64,000 bases of DNA from Anseranas semipalmata (Eukaryota > Chordata > Aves > Anseriformes > Anseranatidae). Position numbers and translations under genes: made by a program. Below, in pieces: positions 48,297-60,608 of the stretch (the stretch's first letter is position 1; every line of letters begins with the position of its first letter). The stretch is taken from the NCBI GenBank assembly GCA_013399115.1, contig VXAA01007265.1:172507-236506 (forward strand), read 5' to 3'. Below the pieces are notes generated by a model. That model was given only the letters and a program-made list of their open reading frames with translations, was not told where the DNA came from and ran no database searches.

Positions 48297-48911
48297 ACAG
48301 GATACTGGTACGTCTGCAGGCTGTGATGCAGAAGGTTGTCAGAGCTGTGTGTGCTGGGAGATGAGCTCAGTTACCCCTGCAGTCTGCGTGTGTGACCAGG
48401 GCATGGTGGTGAGCAGCAGAGAGAGGAGGTGGAAGCAGGAGATGAACTTTCTAGCATTCTTTCTAGAGTTCTCCCCCACAAAGACACAGCTTGATTCAAC
48501 TAATGGCCGTAATTAGGGTACGGGTTCCAGATTTCCTTTATAATTAACCCCAGAGAGTTTATACTTTTTCTACCTACAGTAACCTCTCATACATATGGTG
48601 GGTATTTCATTTGTAGTTTTCATCTGTTTCCCCCCTGCTTCCCTTCCTAATTCCACGACAAAATTTGACTTTCTCCATTCATACGAAGTGGGACATTGCT
48701 GATGGAAATAGCTCTCTTGGCACCTCTTATATCTATGAGCTGATAAAGCGGAAGGGTGTATGGTGATCCTGGCCAAGAGTGGCCACGTGTGGTTTATGAA
48801 GCTACCGCTAATAGTTGCTTTTCCAAGGGCAGAGGCCAAAGGTGGCACAATAGTGTTAACTGCCTTGGTGATATCGCTGCTAGAATTAGAAACACTTCAG
48901 GGGCCTGATGT
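48297..48911. other. Non-coding DNA, no gene recognised
   Basis: Nothing specific apart from an AT-rich part at 48490-48560 with CTAATGGCCGTAATTAGGG, a palindromic ATTA arrangement. Confidence 0.5.
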
Positions 48912-48985
48912 GGTTAGTCCTCAAAACACTTCTGAGATGAAGGTTTTATAGTTCTTGTTTTCCTAGTGGGGAAATTAGCCAAGGC
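48912..48985 (+). repeat. MIR-like SINE relic
   Basis: GTTAGTCCTCAAAACACTTC followed by GAGATGAAGG and CCTAGTGGGGAAATTAGCCA matches the sense-strand MIR/L2-type order (ATCCTCACAAC...TGAGGTAGG...GGGGAAACTGAG). Decayed. Confidence 0.4.
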
Positions 48986-49289
48986 TGCTAAAGCAGACTT
49001 TAGGTTTAGATGTAGGATTTTTTGCCAATTAGTCATTTGCTCAGGTTGCTAGTTTCTTACCTGAATGAGCATTAAGGCACCCAGGGCTGAAATGAGAACC
49101 AGCCAGGGCTCTTCTCCTCTTTTGCTGCCTGTCTCTGGCCCTGACCTGTTCACATGAGCCACATGCAGTGAGAAGGATATAGACATTGTTAGCAGATGTG
49201 GGTGGATGCCTGCTCAGTGGCTGTGCCTGTCCTTCTCCCTGGATATTCTCCAGCAAACTGAAAACTTACAAATTTCCTGAACTTAAGGT
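48986..49289. other. Non-coding DNA, no gene recognised
   Basis: Nothing specific is seen. Confidence 0.5.
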
Positions 49290-49690
49290 TAGATGCACAC
49301 CTTCATGTTTAGCCTTGATTTGTGACTCCTTCCTGTGAATTTTTATAATTAGCACCTGAGTCTGCTTTTGCTTTTAGTCTTTCCAATATCCATTGGCAAT
49401 GGGTTCCATGGTTTAACTTCATGCTCTGTAAAAAGCATACAGAAGTACATTTTCTTTTACTTTTCTTTACTTTCACTCTGTTTTACCCTGAAGCCTGATG
49501 ATTTCTGTGACAACCCCCACCTTTTGCATTGCAAAGAATAGTGAGTAATACTCCCTGCTGAGTTTTTAAAAAGCACTTCTGATAATCATTCTTGACATCC
49601 TTCATGATTTTCTTCAATCTCATACCTCCTTTTTCAACTAAGGAGCCCTATACTGTTTAATCTTTTGTTATACACCAGCTGTACCTTTGA
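49290..49690 (-). mobile_element. Ancient CR1-like LINE relic
   Basis: The phrase order resembles the antisense 3' region of an old CR1 subfamily: CAATGGGTTCCATGGTTTAA, AAAGCATACAGAAGTACATT, TTTACCCTGAAGCCTGATG, TTCTTGACATCCTTCATG and TCATACCTCCTTTTTCAAC, ending in CTATACTGTTTAATC. Highly diverged; the boundaries are approximate. Confidence 0.5.
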
Positions 49691-51035
49691 TGATAATTCC
49701 ATACCTAGTAAAAAATCCAGGTACCATCAAGAATTGATGAATTCCCCAAACAAACTGAGAGAAGAACATTGTTTTCCAGCCTGGTCCCACAGAAGCCACG
49801 TTTGAGACAGAAGGAGATGCAGTACAAAACATAACTGAAGTTTCTCTGGAAAATGACAGCCTTATTACAGCATAATGCACTGCAGTCTTTAGAAACTACA
49901 GTTTTCACTACCAATTCCTCAGCACAGAATTCTGAGCAACTGCCCTAAAATTATTACCCAAATTAATATTTTTGAGCACTGCCCTTTTAAGTGGCAAGAT
50001 CTGAAATGAATTAGTATTTTTCAAGTGTTCCGTATGATACATGCTCATGAGAACAAATTACACGTGTTACACCTACAAATGCCCATAGGTACGTATTTTT
50101 AATTTACATTTCAGATACTGATGTCGGTAGCCAGAAAAACAACACAGATGCTTTGGGTCTCAGACCTGGATGTTTCGGTTGCGGTGACAACAGCTGTGCT
50201 GACTCCACTGGCAGCACTGGCAGCCCCAGCACAACGGCTGTCATTGCTCAGCCCTCGGAGGAGCAAACAAGTCTGTGCTGGGGGCCCGGGCAGCAGCCTG
50301 AACGGGACACGGAGACTGTTCTCCATGGCGAAGTTACTCAGAAGCTCAAGGGAAAGCATGAGTGAAATCGCTAATATTTTACTCCCTTTGTTCTCTGAAA
50401 AGCAAGGGGTGGGGGGGGAGAAGGACACAGCTTGTTACAACAAAACAAGTGCATTTTGTTGCTTTGGACTTTTTGTGCATGTACATTAGAATCTGCAACG
50501 TGGGAAGGATCAGAGATGGGGATGTCCCAGTCAAAGTGGGAAAGAAACAGCAATGGCTCAGAAGTTTTGGCAACCAGCGATACGGGGAATTCATCTAAAC
50601 TGAAACTTAGTGAGCGGGCTCCCCTGTGCAACTGAATCTTTCACCAAGTCATTGCAGTAATTTCATCTCAGTGTTTTTGTTTCACATTTGTTAATATGGA
50701 TCAGGTAGTCTTTCTCTTAATAACTTATAACAAATGCTGAAAGTACTTGTAGAAAGGTGGCCATTAAAGATTAGCAACAGAGAGCAGGAAGGAATATGTA
50801 TATATATTTTCCTTGTCAGTAAACTATTTTCCAGTCATAAGAGTGTCTTGTGCTGGATGCTGATCTCACAGATGGTGCAGTAAATCAGGGCTAACTGAAA
50901 GTGTCAGTGGAATTGTCTTTGTGTAACTGTATCCGAATTAGTCCCTGGCTGTGAAAGACAGGGATTGCCTTTGGGCATAAGCACAGATAGGAGAACTAAA
51001 GGGTGGTTTTTTTTCTTCTTTTGTTGTGCCTTGGA
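49691..51035. other. Non-coding DNA with one possible terminal exon
   Basis: No gene is recognised with confidence. 50115-50365 follows an acceptor-like ATTTCAG and stays open for about 83 codons to a TGA; see the findings. A GGGGTGGGGGGGG G-tract is at 50406-50418. The rest is AT-rich single-copy sequence. Confidence 0.5.
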
Positions 51036-51105
51036 GTCTGACTCACTTTGTGGCTTTGAGCATTTTGCATAATTCTTTTGCCTTGGTTTCCTCCCTGCAA
51101 AGTCA
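51036..51105 (-). repeat. MIR-like SINE relic
   Basis: GTCTGACTCACTTTGTGGCT, TTGAGCATTTTGCATAATTC and TTTTGCCTTGGTTTCCTCCC follow the antisense MIR core order ('tctgccacttac-tgtgtgacc...cctctgcctcagtttcctc'). Decayed. Confidence 0.45.
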
Positions 51106-52303
51106 GCTGATAGTTCCAGAGGAGCTCTTGAGTGGGGAACTTTGATTATGGAAATTGCTATAGAAATGCTTGCTTATTACCATTAATGGAAGTAACATAT
51201 TACTTTAGAAAATTTTAGCTCAGCCAAGGGACTTGGAGGGCAAAAGCCCTAGATTCACCAGCAGCTGGTTTTTGAAGTACCAGCTATTAATCCATACAAT
51301 GAAGAGATGCATAGAGAGAGAACATTCAGCTTTAAGGGAAAGATACCACCCAAGAGAGAAGCAAAGAATACAATCCTGTGACTGCATGGGTCAGACTTCA
51401 AAACCTAGTACAAGTCCCTTGTGACTTGCATGTGAATTCAGTGTCAGGCAGTAGTGACCACAAGCCCTTCTTCTTTGATGTCTGTTCAGCATATATGAGA
51501 TTTGAGGATGTTCTACAATATCGCTGAAGATATGCAGGATTTGGAGGTCTTCTGTCCTAGAGAGAGACTGGGGGCTTATACAGCCTGCCACACTCTTTCC
51601 CTCTCCCTCACTGTTCTTCCAAAAGGCAAAGGTAACTTTTGGGTAAAAATTGTGAGGAGTGGGGTCTGTGTTGGTTGTCTGTACAGTGACAGGAATATTT
51701 GTTAAAGCATGTGGGCATGTTACCACAATAATCTTATTTTGTGTTTGAGATGAGAGATGCTCACATACAAAAAAACTACCTGTGTACTTCATAGGGGCTG
51801 ATGTGCTGCCAGAAGGGAGCAAGCTGGCAACCTAGCAGCAGTGGTAGATCAAAGCCAGAGAGTGATGTTTTCCTAATATCTCAAATAAATAATCAAGGAC
51901 TAAGTAAAGGAAAAGAATGCTGCTGAATGTACACAGTTTCTGGAAAGAAAAATGCAGAAGCCTGCTCACAGTGAGCACATCCTTCAGCTTTCTAATAGAG
52001 GAGGCTGGGATGTGCCAACAGCAGAAGATTCCTGTGCTTTACTATGACTCTGGACTTTTAAGATGGAATTAATTTTGCCTAAACACAGTCATTTAAAAGC
52101 CAGATGTCTGGCTTCCTTCTACAATTGGTGGAGGAAAAGGGGGTGATTTATCCAACCTCTCTCTGTCCCTAGGCTGTCAAGGGAGCCTAGTTAGACCAGA
52201 TACTAACTTACAGACAGCTAAAGTTAGCAAGATGAATTGCTCTTTTACTGCTTCATATGTTTAATAAATTGCACAGTTTCCCCACAGTTGTGCATAAGGT
52301 CTC
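51106..52303. other. Non-coding DNA, no gene recognised
   Basis: AT-rich single-copy DNA. A minus-strand frame of 143 codons at 51391-51822 has no recognisable domain. Confidence 0.5.
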
Positions 52304-52412
52304 TGTTTCCCAGGGAGAAGGGGAAGTGAGGCTGAGATGAACTGACTTCCCTGTGGACAGTTATCAGCAGAACTGAGATTACAACATACATGCACCCGAC
52401 TCCAGCCCCCCT
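52304..52412 (+). repeat. MIR-like SINE relic
   Basis: GGGAAGTGAGGCTGAGATGA, then ACTGACTTCCCTGTGGACAG, then CAGCAGAACTGAGATTACAA and CGACTCCAGCCCCC. The order matches the sense MIR core and 3' half (GAAACTGAGGC...TGACTTGCCC...AGAGCTGGGATT...CTGACTCC). One of the better-preserved copies. Confidence 0.55.
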
Positions 52413-53570
52413 TTTATACTTTCAAATTATACTGCCTCCCAAGGACAAAGAATAATTAGTCTCCATGCAGGAAACCATTTCCCCTTATGGGCATAAAAGA
52501 AGGTCAAAAAATATGGCTAGGTGGACAAACACAACCAGCTCCATCAGGCAGGTTCAGAGATTTAGAGTTGTTCACGGGACATCCAGGGTTCATTACCAAA
52601 CCCTGCTAATTTCAGTTTCCTAAAGTTGGGCGGCAAGTTTCAGAAAATTGGGCTTGTGAAGAAATATGCAGTGATTTACCTGCTTCTCCTGACAACAGCA
52701 TTGCGTCGTTGCTGTTGCTCTCTTTGCCGAGCATATGGAAGCTGAGTGCTCCCTGGCTAGTATCCAGACATCCAAAAGTTAAATTGATGGGAATTGCCAT
52801 GAGGGTTCTAGCTAATGGGAGACATAAAGAATGAAGCCTGTTTTGTTTTTGCTTGTTTCTTTCCTTGTGAGCGTTTTCGTCACAGAACAAACCTAGATAC
52901 AACTGCATGCAACATATTTCTTCTGTGTTCCCCCCCGGGGATGAGTTACGCCAAGTTGTGATCTGTTTTGCTGTTCCAGCCCGTTGGGCTCATCAGTTTA
53001 TTCAACTGACTCTTTAAATGGGCCTATTTTTCCTGACTTTGGAAAAAGTGGCAAGAATCTAATTGCACTTGTGGGCATGGGGTGCAATGTCAGGTCTGTG
53101 GGATGAAGGGAGGGGAGGGCTCTGTTTCTCCAGATAGGAAGAGCTGGGTGGACAAGCCTCTTGAGGTGCCTTGGGTGATTTGCACATCAGTCATCAGCAC
53201 ACAGGATACACTTTATGTGACATAGCTGGTGTCTGCACAATCCGGTGCAGGATGCTTAGTGGTTTCTTATCCACAGGGACAGATGTTACAGTGAAGCTTA
53301 GATATGCACCTGTAGTTAGATTAAACATTTGAGGACCTATCTTGTTCAAGCCATTAGAGCTTGGGGTCCCTCTTCACAGACTGCTGTATATGCACTCTCT
53401 GGACCAAACTGTCGATTAATAGCTCCACAGATGGAGAAATATTTTTTTTCCTAAATCACAGTTCTGTTTCATTTTTATGTTGCTTGCTAGATTAAATTTT
53501 AGAGCTCTCTGATTTTTTTTTTAATGCAAAGCGAGACCAGGAATTTTTACTGTTGCACAGTTTTGAAAGC
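52413..53570. other. Non-coding DNA, no gene recognised
   Basis: Single-copy DNA with only short open frames. The right end becomes AT-rich. Confidence 0.5.
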
Positions 53571-53592
53571 TTTTTTTTTTTTTTTTTTTTTT
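53571..53592. repeat. Poly-T tract (22 T)
   Basis: An uninterrupted run of 22 T embedded in an AT-rich block. Simple homopolymer. Confidence 0.85.
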
Positions 53593-53900
53593 GCCGTAAG
53601 CAAAACTCAGGAAATCAAAGGTGATTCATCTTTTAGCAGCAAGCGATTTAAAGCAAACAATGCTTTTTGATTTATGATAATGAAAAAGATTGCAGAGTGA
53701 TGATGGGGTCAGATGAAAACTCGCACTGCACAGATTTTTATGATAAGTATCATTATATTCATGCACTCAACTAATTCTGCACTATCAGTTTTATTTGTGG
53801 GTTTTATTTATTTTAGAAGTTTTTATTTAGGGAATTTATTGGCAGGGTGTGATTGACAGCCTTGGAAATAAAAGTCTGATACAAAGAGAACAGATACAAA
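53593..53900. promoter_or_regulatory. Candidate conserved regulatory block, AT-rich
   Basis: Repeat-free AT-rich block with AAACAATGCTTTTTGATTTA (SOX-like ACAATG), ATTTATGATAATG, and TTTTATTTATTTTAG near 53804, plus TGTGATTGACAGCC near 53847, a TALE-homeodomain-like TGATTGACAG. Inferred from motif density. Confidence 0.28.
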
Positions 53901-54076
53901 ATTTCCTCATGAGGCCCTGACAGTATGCCTCAGCTCCTCAGGACCACAACATAAGAGCAGAAGAGCATGAGAGCAGCTTTCTGCTCTTTCCCCAGGAACA
54001 CATGTAGGACCCACAGTGTCCTGAGGCAAGAAGTTCCACTTTCTTAGTTGCTCTTTTATGATTGAACACATTTGGC

Positions 54077-54092
54077 TTTTTTTTTTTTTTTT
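54077..54092. repeat. Poly-T tract (16 T)
   Basis: Homopolymer run. It creates a Phe-only segment in the overlapping plus-strand frame, which is therefore not a gene. Confidence 0.85.
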
Positions 54093-54689
54093 GTCCCCTG
54101 CTGGTTTCATCAGGTGCCTCCCCAGTTTGGACCCAGGTCCCTGTCTCTATGCTTCTCATTGTGAAGGACTTTTGGCTTCTGAATCAGTCATTCAGCAACG
54201 CAATTTTCTTTTTTGCTGACTTCAGGACTAAACTTAACATAGAAGATGACCATTAAAAACATTAAACACTAAATATGAGCTCTGAAAAATGGAGTCAGTC
54301 CCAATCATGACTTTTTTTTTTAATCAACGGCTTTTTGATTTTTAACCTAAATAACATATTTTGCTTCTCTTGTGGATTTAGCACTGCTGAAAGTACTTCT
54401 CTGTCATGCTTGTAATCTGTTTTATTTTATTTCATCCTGCTCCATAAATTTTGACCATTTTTTGCTTATTTAAGCTTAGCTTTCATGAATCTGCTTGACT
54501 CCAGGAGCCAGAGTTGTAAGAAATGGGTCAAGTACAGTGAGACTGAAAAAAAGCCATAAGAGCTTGCAACACAAAGATTTTGTTTTGTTTTGTTTTCAGA
54601 AAACTCATTTAGGAAACACCTAAACCATTCTGTACTTCACATAAACTGCTCCAAAGTGTCACAGCTGGGTTTTATGTTTAGGACAGAGA
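54093..54689. other. Non-coding AT-rich DNA
   Basis: No gene is seen. A short (GTTTT)n stretch lies at about 54580-54597. Confidence 0.55.
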
Positions 54690-55480
54690 ATCAGGAAAAA
54701 GTAGGTCTGGAAAAGGCCTGTTGGTATCAGCTAGCTCATCCCTCTTTCTGAGACAGGATTCCTGTGTGATTTGTTTGTCCAAACTGGCCTTAAAAATCCT
54801 CCCATGACAGAGTCTGCAGCCTCTCTAGATAACCTATTCCAGTGCTTAGCTCCCCTTATCACTAGAAAGGTTTTCTAATGTCTAAACTACATCTCTCTCG
54901 CTCCAGCCTAAGCTCATTATTTCTTATCCTACCCTCAGTGGAGATGAAGAACGTTTATTTGCTTGTTCTTTGCAGCAGCCTTTTAGAATAGCACTATCAT
55001 GTCCTCTCTTGGTCCTCTGTTCCCCAGACTAAACAGCCACTCTTTCTCTCTCTTCTCACATGCCATCATTTCTAGACCTCTGACAATACACCCTACCCTC
55101 CTTCCAGCTCCCTTGACTTGGCACGTGGCCTTACTGAGGCACAGTGCCTGGAAGTGGACCCGGGGTTTCTTGGAGAGGACAACACTGGGGTGGTGCTGCA
55201 GGGAGCAGATGGACCATTTCTCGCTTCCTACTAGCATGGCCTGTCTGTTCATCCCACAACATTTGACTTTTATCCATAGCATCACTGCATTGTGGGCCCA
55301 AGCCATGCCCGAGAACTATTTCACCTCTGTGCCCAGCCCTTCACGCAGAGCTGCTGCCCAGCCAGCCACCCCCAACCACCTACTCCTACCTAAGGGCAGC
55401 ATTTCACAGCTAGCCCTACTGAATTACACCTTTGTGTGGATAGGGGCCGAACAGTGTCTTACACCTGGACTCAGACCTTT
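54690..55480 (-). mobile_element. Old CR1 LINE fragment, minus orientation
   Basis: A long but decayed CR1 copy. From left to right the antisense order is the 3' UTR (GGTCTGGAAAAGGCCTGTTG; AACCTATTCCAGTGCTTAGC; CACTAGAAAGGTTTTCTAA), the RT C-terminus (AGCCTTTTAGAATAG...ATGTCCTCTCTTGG; CCCCAGACTAAACAGC) and a more upstream coding part (GCACAGTGCCTGGAAGTGGA; GCAGATGGACCATTTCTCGC; GCATCACTGCATTGTGG), ending near 55480 around CTGAATTACACC. All frames are broken. It is much older than the copies at 26.2 kb and 60 kb. Confidence 0.75.
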
Positions 55481-57708
55481 GGGCTTCAGCTTGACCCCTT
55501 GGGGACAACGCAGTGCAATACACAGGCATAGGAGAGATCTGTCTGAGCACATTCACTTCATTACTAAAAACACTTGATATTGGAGGCCCTGACCTCTCCC
55601 TATCTCCCCTTATTTTTCTTGCAACTGGGCGGTGTTACAGGCTAAAATCTCTTTCTTCTGTTCCACAAACCATGCTTCCAAGTAATGGCCAGTGACTTGC
55701 TTTTCTTGCGACTACCTGTGTTTGGGACCTATGTCTCTTGCTGTGTGCTCACCTGTGAGGCTACAGCTCCCATTTCAGCCAGGCTTGTTCTACCCCTTGT
55801 TCCATCAGAACAATCAGATACTTCCACCACCATTAGACTCACCCAACGGTCAAGAGCACCATATTTGATGTCTCTAGACTGCTGTGCTGACACCTTTTAG
55901 GGATTATCCTCCATCCAGTTGTCAGGCACTTTTTCTGGGCCTGCCTGTCTGGAGTGCACTTTAATCACAGTTCTCACACATCCTGGACATGCGTCCAATA
56001 TATCATGTGAAATGGAGTTCATTGATGGGTACTAGCATATTTCACTCTTCAACATAACTTCAATATGCTTGTCAATTTTTCACTTCATGCACAGTGGCTT
56101 TAAAAATGCATTGAAACAGCTTTTAAATGATCTTAATGATGCTGTCGGCAATACCATGAACCTATATTTCCTTCTTTTCTGCACTGGTTGGATCTGCCCT
56201 GTCCATTGATGTCTGACACTTTGCAGCTTATAAAACTAAGGTATCAAAAAGATTTATCCATAACTCCTTTAAATGAACAAACAACAAACTCAGATCCTGC
56301 AAGGAACAAGACAGCTTTGCCATTAGTTTCCATTTTCACAAAAATACCAGGAAAAAGAGATGAGCTTGTTCTGGCAGTCAGTGTTTTTTACCTCCGTCTG
56401 GCCAGTGTCTCATGACTAACTGCTCCATACTGCTCTCACACAGTGGAGAGTATGCTGTGCTCAGTACTCCTTGCTACGCTTCAGTCTGTATCTCTCTAGG
56501 AAGTCAATAAGTCACTTTGGTAGTACTGCTCTGCTCTGCTGCAGCCCCCAGTTGTCAGCAGAGTCTCCTAGTAGAATGATATTTGGCGTTTCTGACAGAT
56601 CTGAAAGAATATGTATGGACCTGTTATTACTGTCCATTGCGAAGACATCATCAAGCTGACACGATCTCATTCCTACACAAGAACAGAGCCTGCAACCTAA
56701 TGTCAAGGATTAGAGGTAATTCTGGAAAATTTCTGTACTAGTACTGCCTCACCATGTCCATTTTGTTGTTCATTCCAGCCCTCTCTCCTCAGCCCCATCC
56801 CATTCCCAAAGTGACTGAAATGACTTTTTGCAAGGCACCTGATACACTTTCTTCAGCTAAGCAGATAAACCTCTTTCTTGAAATGAGTATTAATAAGATC
56901 CACCAATAACAGGTGTGCTGCCTTTTTACTTTTGGTTTACAGTCAGGAGCAGCATTGATCCGGCACACGGGTAAGAGGCCAAAATGGAGAGTGGAGGAAA
57001 TATTTGGTCTTAGACAAGGTTGCCTGGAGAATACAGGTAACAAGTTTCATGATTTTCTGCAGATTGAGACTGGCTGAGAGAGCAGCTGTATTACCTTGAG
57101 CTGAAAATATCTCATTGACAGTTGTAATCTGTAGACCTGTCAATTGTTCAAGCCTGTCAAGTTACACCATGTCATTTGTATTAGCTTGATATCTGGAGAG
57201 TTATCTCAGCCATTAGGAGAGGTGGTTAAATCTATGCTAGATGGTATACATGCAACATAATATTACTGTTAGGTTGGTGATTGCTAAAAAACTTTCTGAT
57301 GCTGTTTTGAGTGCCTCAATTCCCACTGAGTAGTAGGTTTTAATTTAAAATAAAAGCCATTAGCAATGCTATGTTCTGAAGTGCTCAGAAACTGGCCTTA
57401 CTCATATTTTGTTTGGTTGCCAATAGCTTTAATCAGAGTTACCTTTTCTGAGTCATTGGTGTGACTAATACCCTTGTGAGGCCACCTAGAATAGACTTCC
57501 TCTGAAATAATTTGTCCTCTTCTCACTGAACTACCTCTGACCCAAAAAGACAACTTTGGTAAATCCCTTTGGTCTTCCTTTTTATCATAGTCTACATGAA
57601 TAAATAAGACAGGTAAATAAATATATTAGTATGTTTCCTTGGGGCATCATTAAGTGTTCTGCTGAAGGGAGCAGTATTTGTCATCTCTAATGCAAAATAA
57701 AATTAGTA
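55481..57708. other. Non-coding DNA with one possible small exon
   Basis: No gene is recognised with confidence. 56943-57036 has a strong polypyrimidine/acceptor, an open frame and a donor; see the findings. A minus-strand frame at 56512-56706 looks protein-like in composition but matches nothing I know. Confidence 0.5.
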
Positions 57709-57780
57709 CAGTGACTTACCCATGCTCCCATTCTGAAGCAGTGACAGAATTAGGATTAGGATCAATCACCTGAATCCCAA
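57709..57780 (+). repeat. MIR-like SINE relic
   Basis: GTGACTTACCCATGCTCCC, GCAGTGACAGAATTAGGATT and CACCTGAATCCCAA match the sense MIR 3' half (GTGACTTGCCCAAGG...GGCAGAGCTGGGATT...CTGACTCCCA). Decayed. Confidence 0.45.
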
Positions 57781-59958
57781 TACCAAGATTTATTCACTAA
57801 AAATAAAAAATCCCAACTTCTCTAAATCCATCACATTGGATTTTCAGATTCATTCTAATTTGGGATATTGACATAGCATTCTAAATATTCCACCCTATTA
57901 ATTCCTCTCCCCCAGTACGCCTCAATTACAATATTTCCACGTGCATGGACCATGTTATTTGTCAAAAAAAGTTTTAATTCAGCAGAATTGCAGATTGTTC
58001 CTAGGTGTAGAAAACAAAAGTGGTGTCCCACCAGTCATGGACCTTTCCTTCAGAGTCAAAAGATCTTTCTGTTCTTGGTGCAGAATGCAAGTGAAACCTT
58101 TCACTGTGGGTAGGTTATCTGGGGATTAAGGATATTTTAGGTAATATGATATTTGACTAGGTTCAGATTCTTTGGGAGATGGGTTTTATGTGCTAAATCC
58201 ATGTCAGTCCAGTGGGTCTTGTTACAGATAGTTAAGGTGTTTGTGTACTATGAGTGGTTTGAGAATGTGTGATAGCAACCTAGTGATTCTAAGTTTTTAA
58301 ACTGTTGAAAAGTTCCAGTGAACACTGTGGCCTCACTTGTCTAGTTGCTGTGATATCAAAGTTGCTCACACCTTTATGTCCAGCCATGGGTTACGACACC
58401 CATTCTCCTGGGTCTAATGACATAATTTCACAAGCATTTCTTTTAAGAGGAGTATGAAGTGAAACATCTCCTTTCCCCACATTTATGTGGGTACCAGCCA
58501 GGGGAACCAAGGGACTACTCCAGCTAAAAGTCACTTTGCTTATTTGCTGCTGTTAATCTAGCACACAAATAAAACTATTTTTGTTGGACTGGCAACTGGC
58601 CTGACAAAACCACCTGTGCAGGTAACACTGAGCTGGGGTTTGTGGGAGAGGAAGGACCAGGAGGAAGCATGATGGGGGGCAGAGGGTGACAGTCACTGAG
58701 GAAAGGTCTTCCATACTCATAAGAACAATTCAAGATTCCTTATCCTGGTGCTTTGTGAATTTAAATATTACAGCAGTTGTCTCCTGTTTTGTTTCGATAT
58801 TTAAGTGATGCAGTTGCTGAAGACCATGGGCAGCATTAGTCACTGGTAGGCAGTGCAGTCTGAGAGACTGCCTTGTCATCTGAGCCATCTAAACTAACAC
58901 AGCATGCGTCAGCATTTTTTTCTTTTAATACCTATTAAAATACCTTAATACTGTCTTATATATATGCACATATAAGTGTATGCATGTAAATATATATATA
59001 CATACATTTGAAAAAGCAGTATGTCTTCTTCCTTCAACAACATTTCATCATTCAACAGAAAACTGCAGACTTGTTAACATCTAATTAAATACTTTCTGAT
59101 CTAGGATTACCTATTTTTTTTCCTCTATTTAATGAGACTCCTTTAGCAAGATTTGGGAAATAGTGTTTTTTCTTTTCTTTTTGTATTTTAAGTAACCTTT
59201 TATTTCCATATGGCTTCCATGACTCAGGTTTTATCATTTATAGATTACAGAGTCACAATTAAAGTCCTATATAAGACTAACGAGTTGAACATAGCAGAGA
59301 GAAGCAATTTTAAAAAATGAAATTCTAACTAAATTTTAAATCTGCAGAGAAGGTGTAAATTCACAATGCAATATAGATTACAAAGAGTTAATTTGTCTAA
59401 TGAGTCAACTGTGAAAAATTCTGTGATGCCTGGAAAATAGAGGTTGTGTGACTTGGTGTAATCATGTCCTTCCCCACCCTCTGCTCCATCATGCCATGAA
59501 AACTGCATTATTCTTGATAATGATGTTCAATGAATTTTTTAAGGACTCATTCTTTAAAACATAAGTTTTTTGACTGTGTATTACCCTGAATATTTTTGTG
59601 CTGTTCCTGAAGTTGCTATTCTGCAATTTTATATTTTCTGCTCTTGGTGGAAAATGTTTACCCCATTCTGGTTTATTGTTATTTTTAATAAAAATAAACA
59701 CTTCTCCAGTAAATGAATATGTTTCAACAATACTAATCTAAGATGTGCTTTTCACTTTTATGTTAAACTTTCATTACCTAAGGTCAAGTAATCCTAACCA
59801 GGTGGTTACATTCCCTCTTCAGTGCAGAATGAAAGGAGGGTGTGCTGTGGCTTGAGGGTGAGATACATTTCTGATAATCTGCTCTAAGTTGATGTGTTTT
59901 CGTGAATCTATTAATTGACTTTTGGAGATTGTCAAACATCTGTTCTCTTGCTTTTGTT
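57781..59958. other. Non-coding AT-rich DNA
   Basis: No gene is recognised. A degenerate TA/CA simple repeat lies at about 58957-59007. The right part (59.1-59.9 kb) is very AT-rich with only short open frames. Confidence 0.55.
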
Positions 59959-60510
59959 AATCATAGAATATCCTGAGTTGGAAGGGACCCACAAGGATCA
60001 TCGAGTCCAACTCCTGGCTCCACACAGGACCACCCAAAAATCAGACCTTGTGTCTGAGAGCATTGTCCAAAGGCTTCTTGAACTCCGGCAGGCTCGGTGC
60101 TGTAACCACTGCCCTAAGGAGCCTGTTCCAGTGCCCGACCACCCTCTCGGTGAAGAACCTTTTCCTAACACCCAGCCTGAACCTCCCCTGTCACAGCTCC
60201 ATGCCGCTCCCTCGGGTCCTGTCCTGTCACCAGGGAACAGAGATCAGCACCTGCCCCTCCGCTCCCCTCGTGAGGAAGCTGCAGGCCGCCATGAGGCCTC
60301 CCCTCAGTCTGCTCTTCTCTGGCTGAACAAACCAAGTGACCTTAGCTGCTCCTCAAACATCTTGCCCTCTAGATGCTTCACCATCTTCGTAGCCCTCCTT
60401 TGGACACTCTCTAATAGATTTATGTCCTTTTTATATCGTGGTGCCCAGAACTGCACACAGTGCTCAAGGTGAGGATGCACCAGCACAAAGTAGAGCAGGA
60501 CAATCATTCC
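59959..60510 (-). mobile_element. CR1 LINE, 5'-truncated 3' fragment
   Basis: Same family and orientation as the copy at 26208-26837. The octamer tail unit CATAGAAT (59964-59971) is followed by TCCTGAGTTGGAAGGGACCC (59973-59992) and the CR1 3' UTR complement. The minus strand then encodes the RT C-terminus with [20 protein letters not shown] and the following RRATK...[11 protein letters not shown] segment. Homology ends near 60510, so it is 5'-truncated. The 185-codon plus-strand frame at 59915-60472 is antisense to it. Confidence 0.92.
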
Positions 60511-60608
60511 TTTGGCAGATGGTTGAGAGGGGTCTGGCTATAAAATCCGCTACTCTGGGGTGAATCCTGTTGGGTCCCCATGGACTTATGAATGTTCGGC
60601 TGATACAA
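60511..60608. other. Spacer between two CR1 fragments
   Basis: About 100 bases without CR1 similarity, including GGCTATAAAATCCGCTACTC near 60535 and GAATCCTGTTGGGTCCCCATGG near 60560. Origin unknown: it may be pre-insertion DNA or a remnant of another element. Confidence 0.5.

Noticed and set aside
56512..56706. 64-codon minus-strand frame that looks protein-like
   Set aside because: The plus strand is also open across most of it and nothing in it matches a known family.
59915..60472. 185-codon plus-strand open frame
   Set aside because: It is antisense to the CR1 3' UTR and RT coding end; the minus strand carries the recognisable CR1 protein motif.
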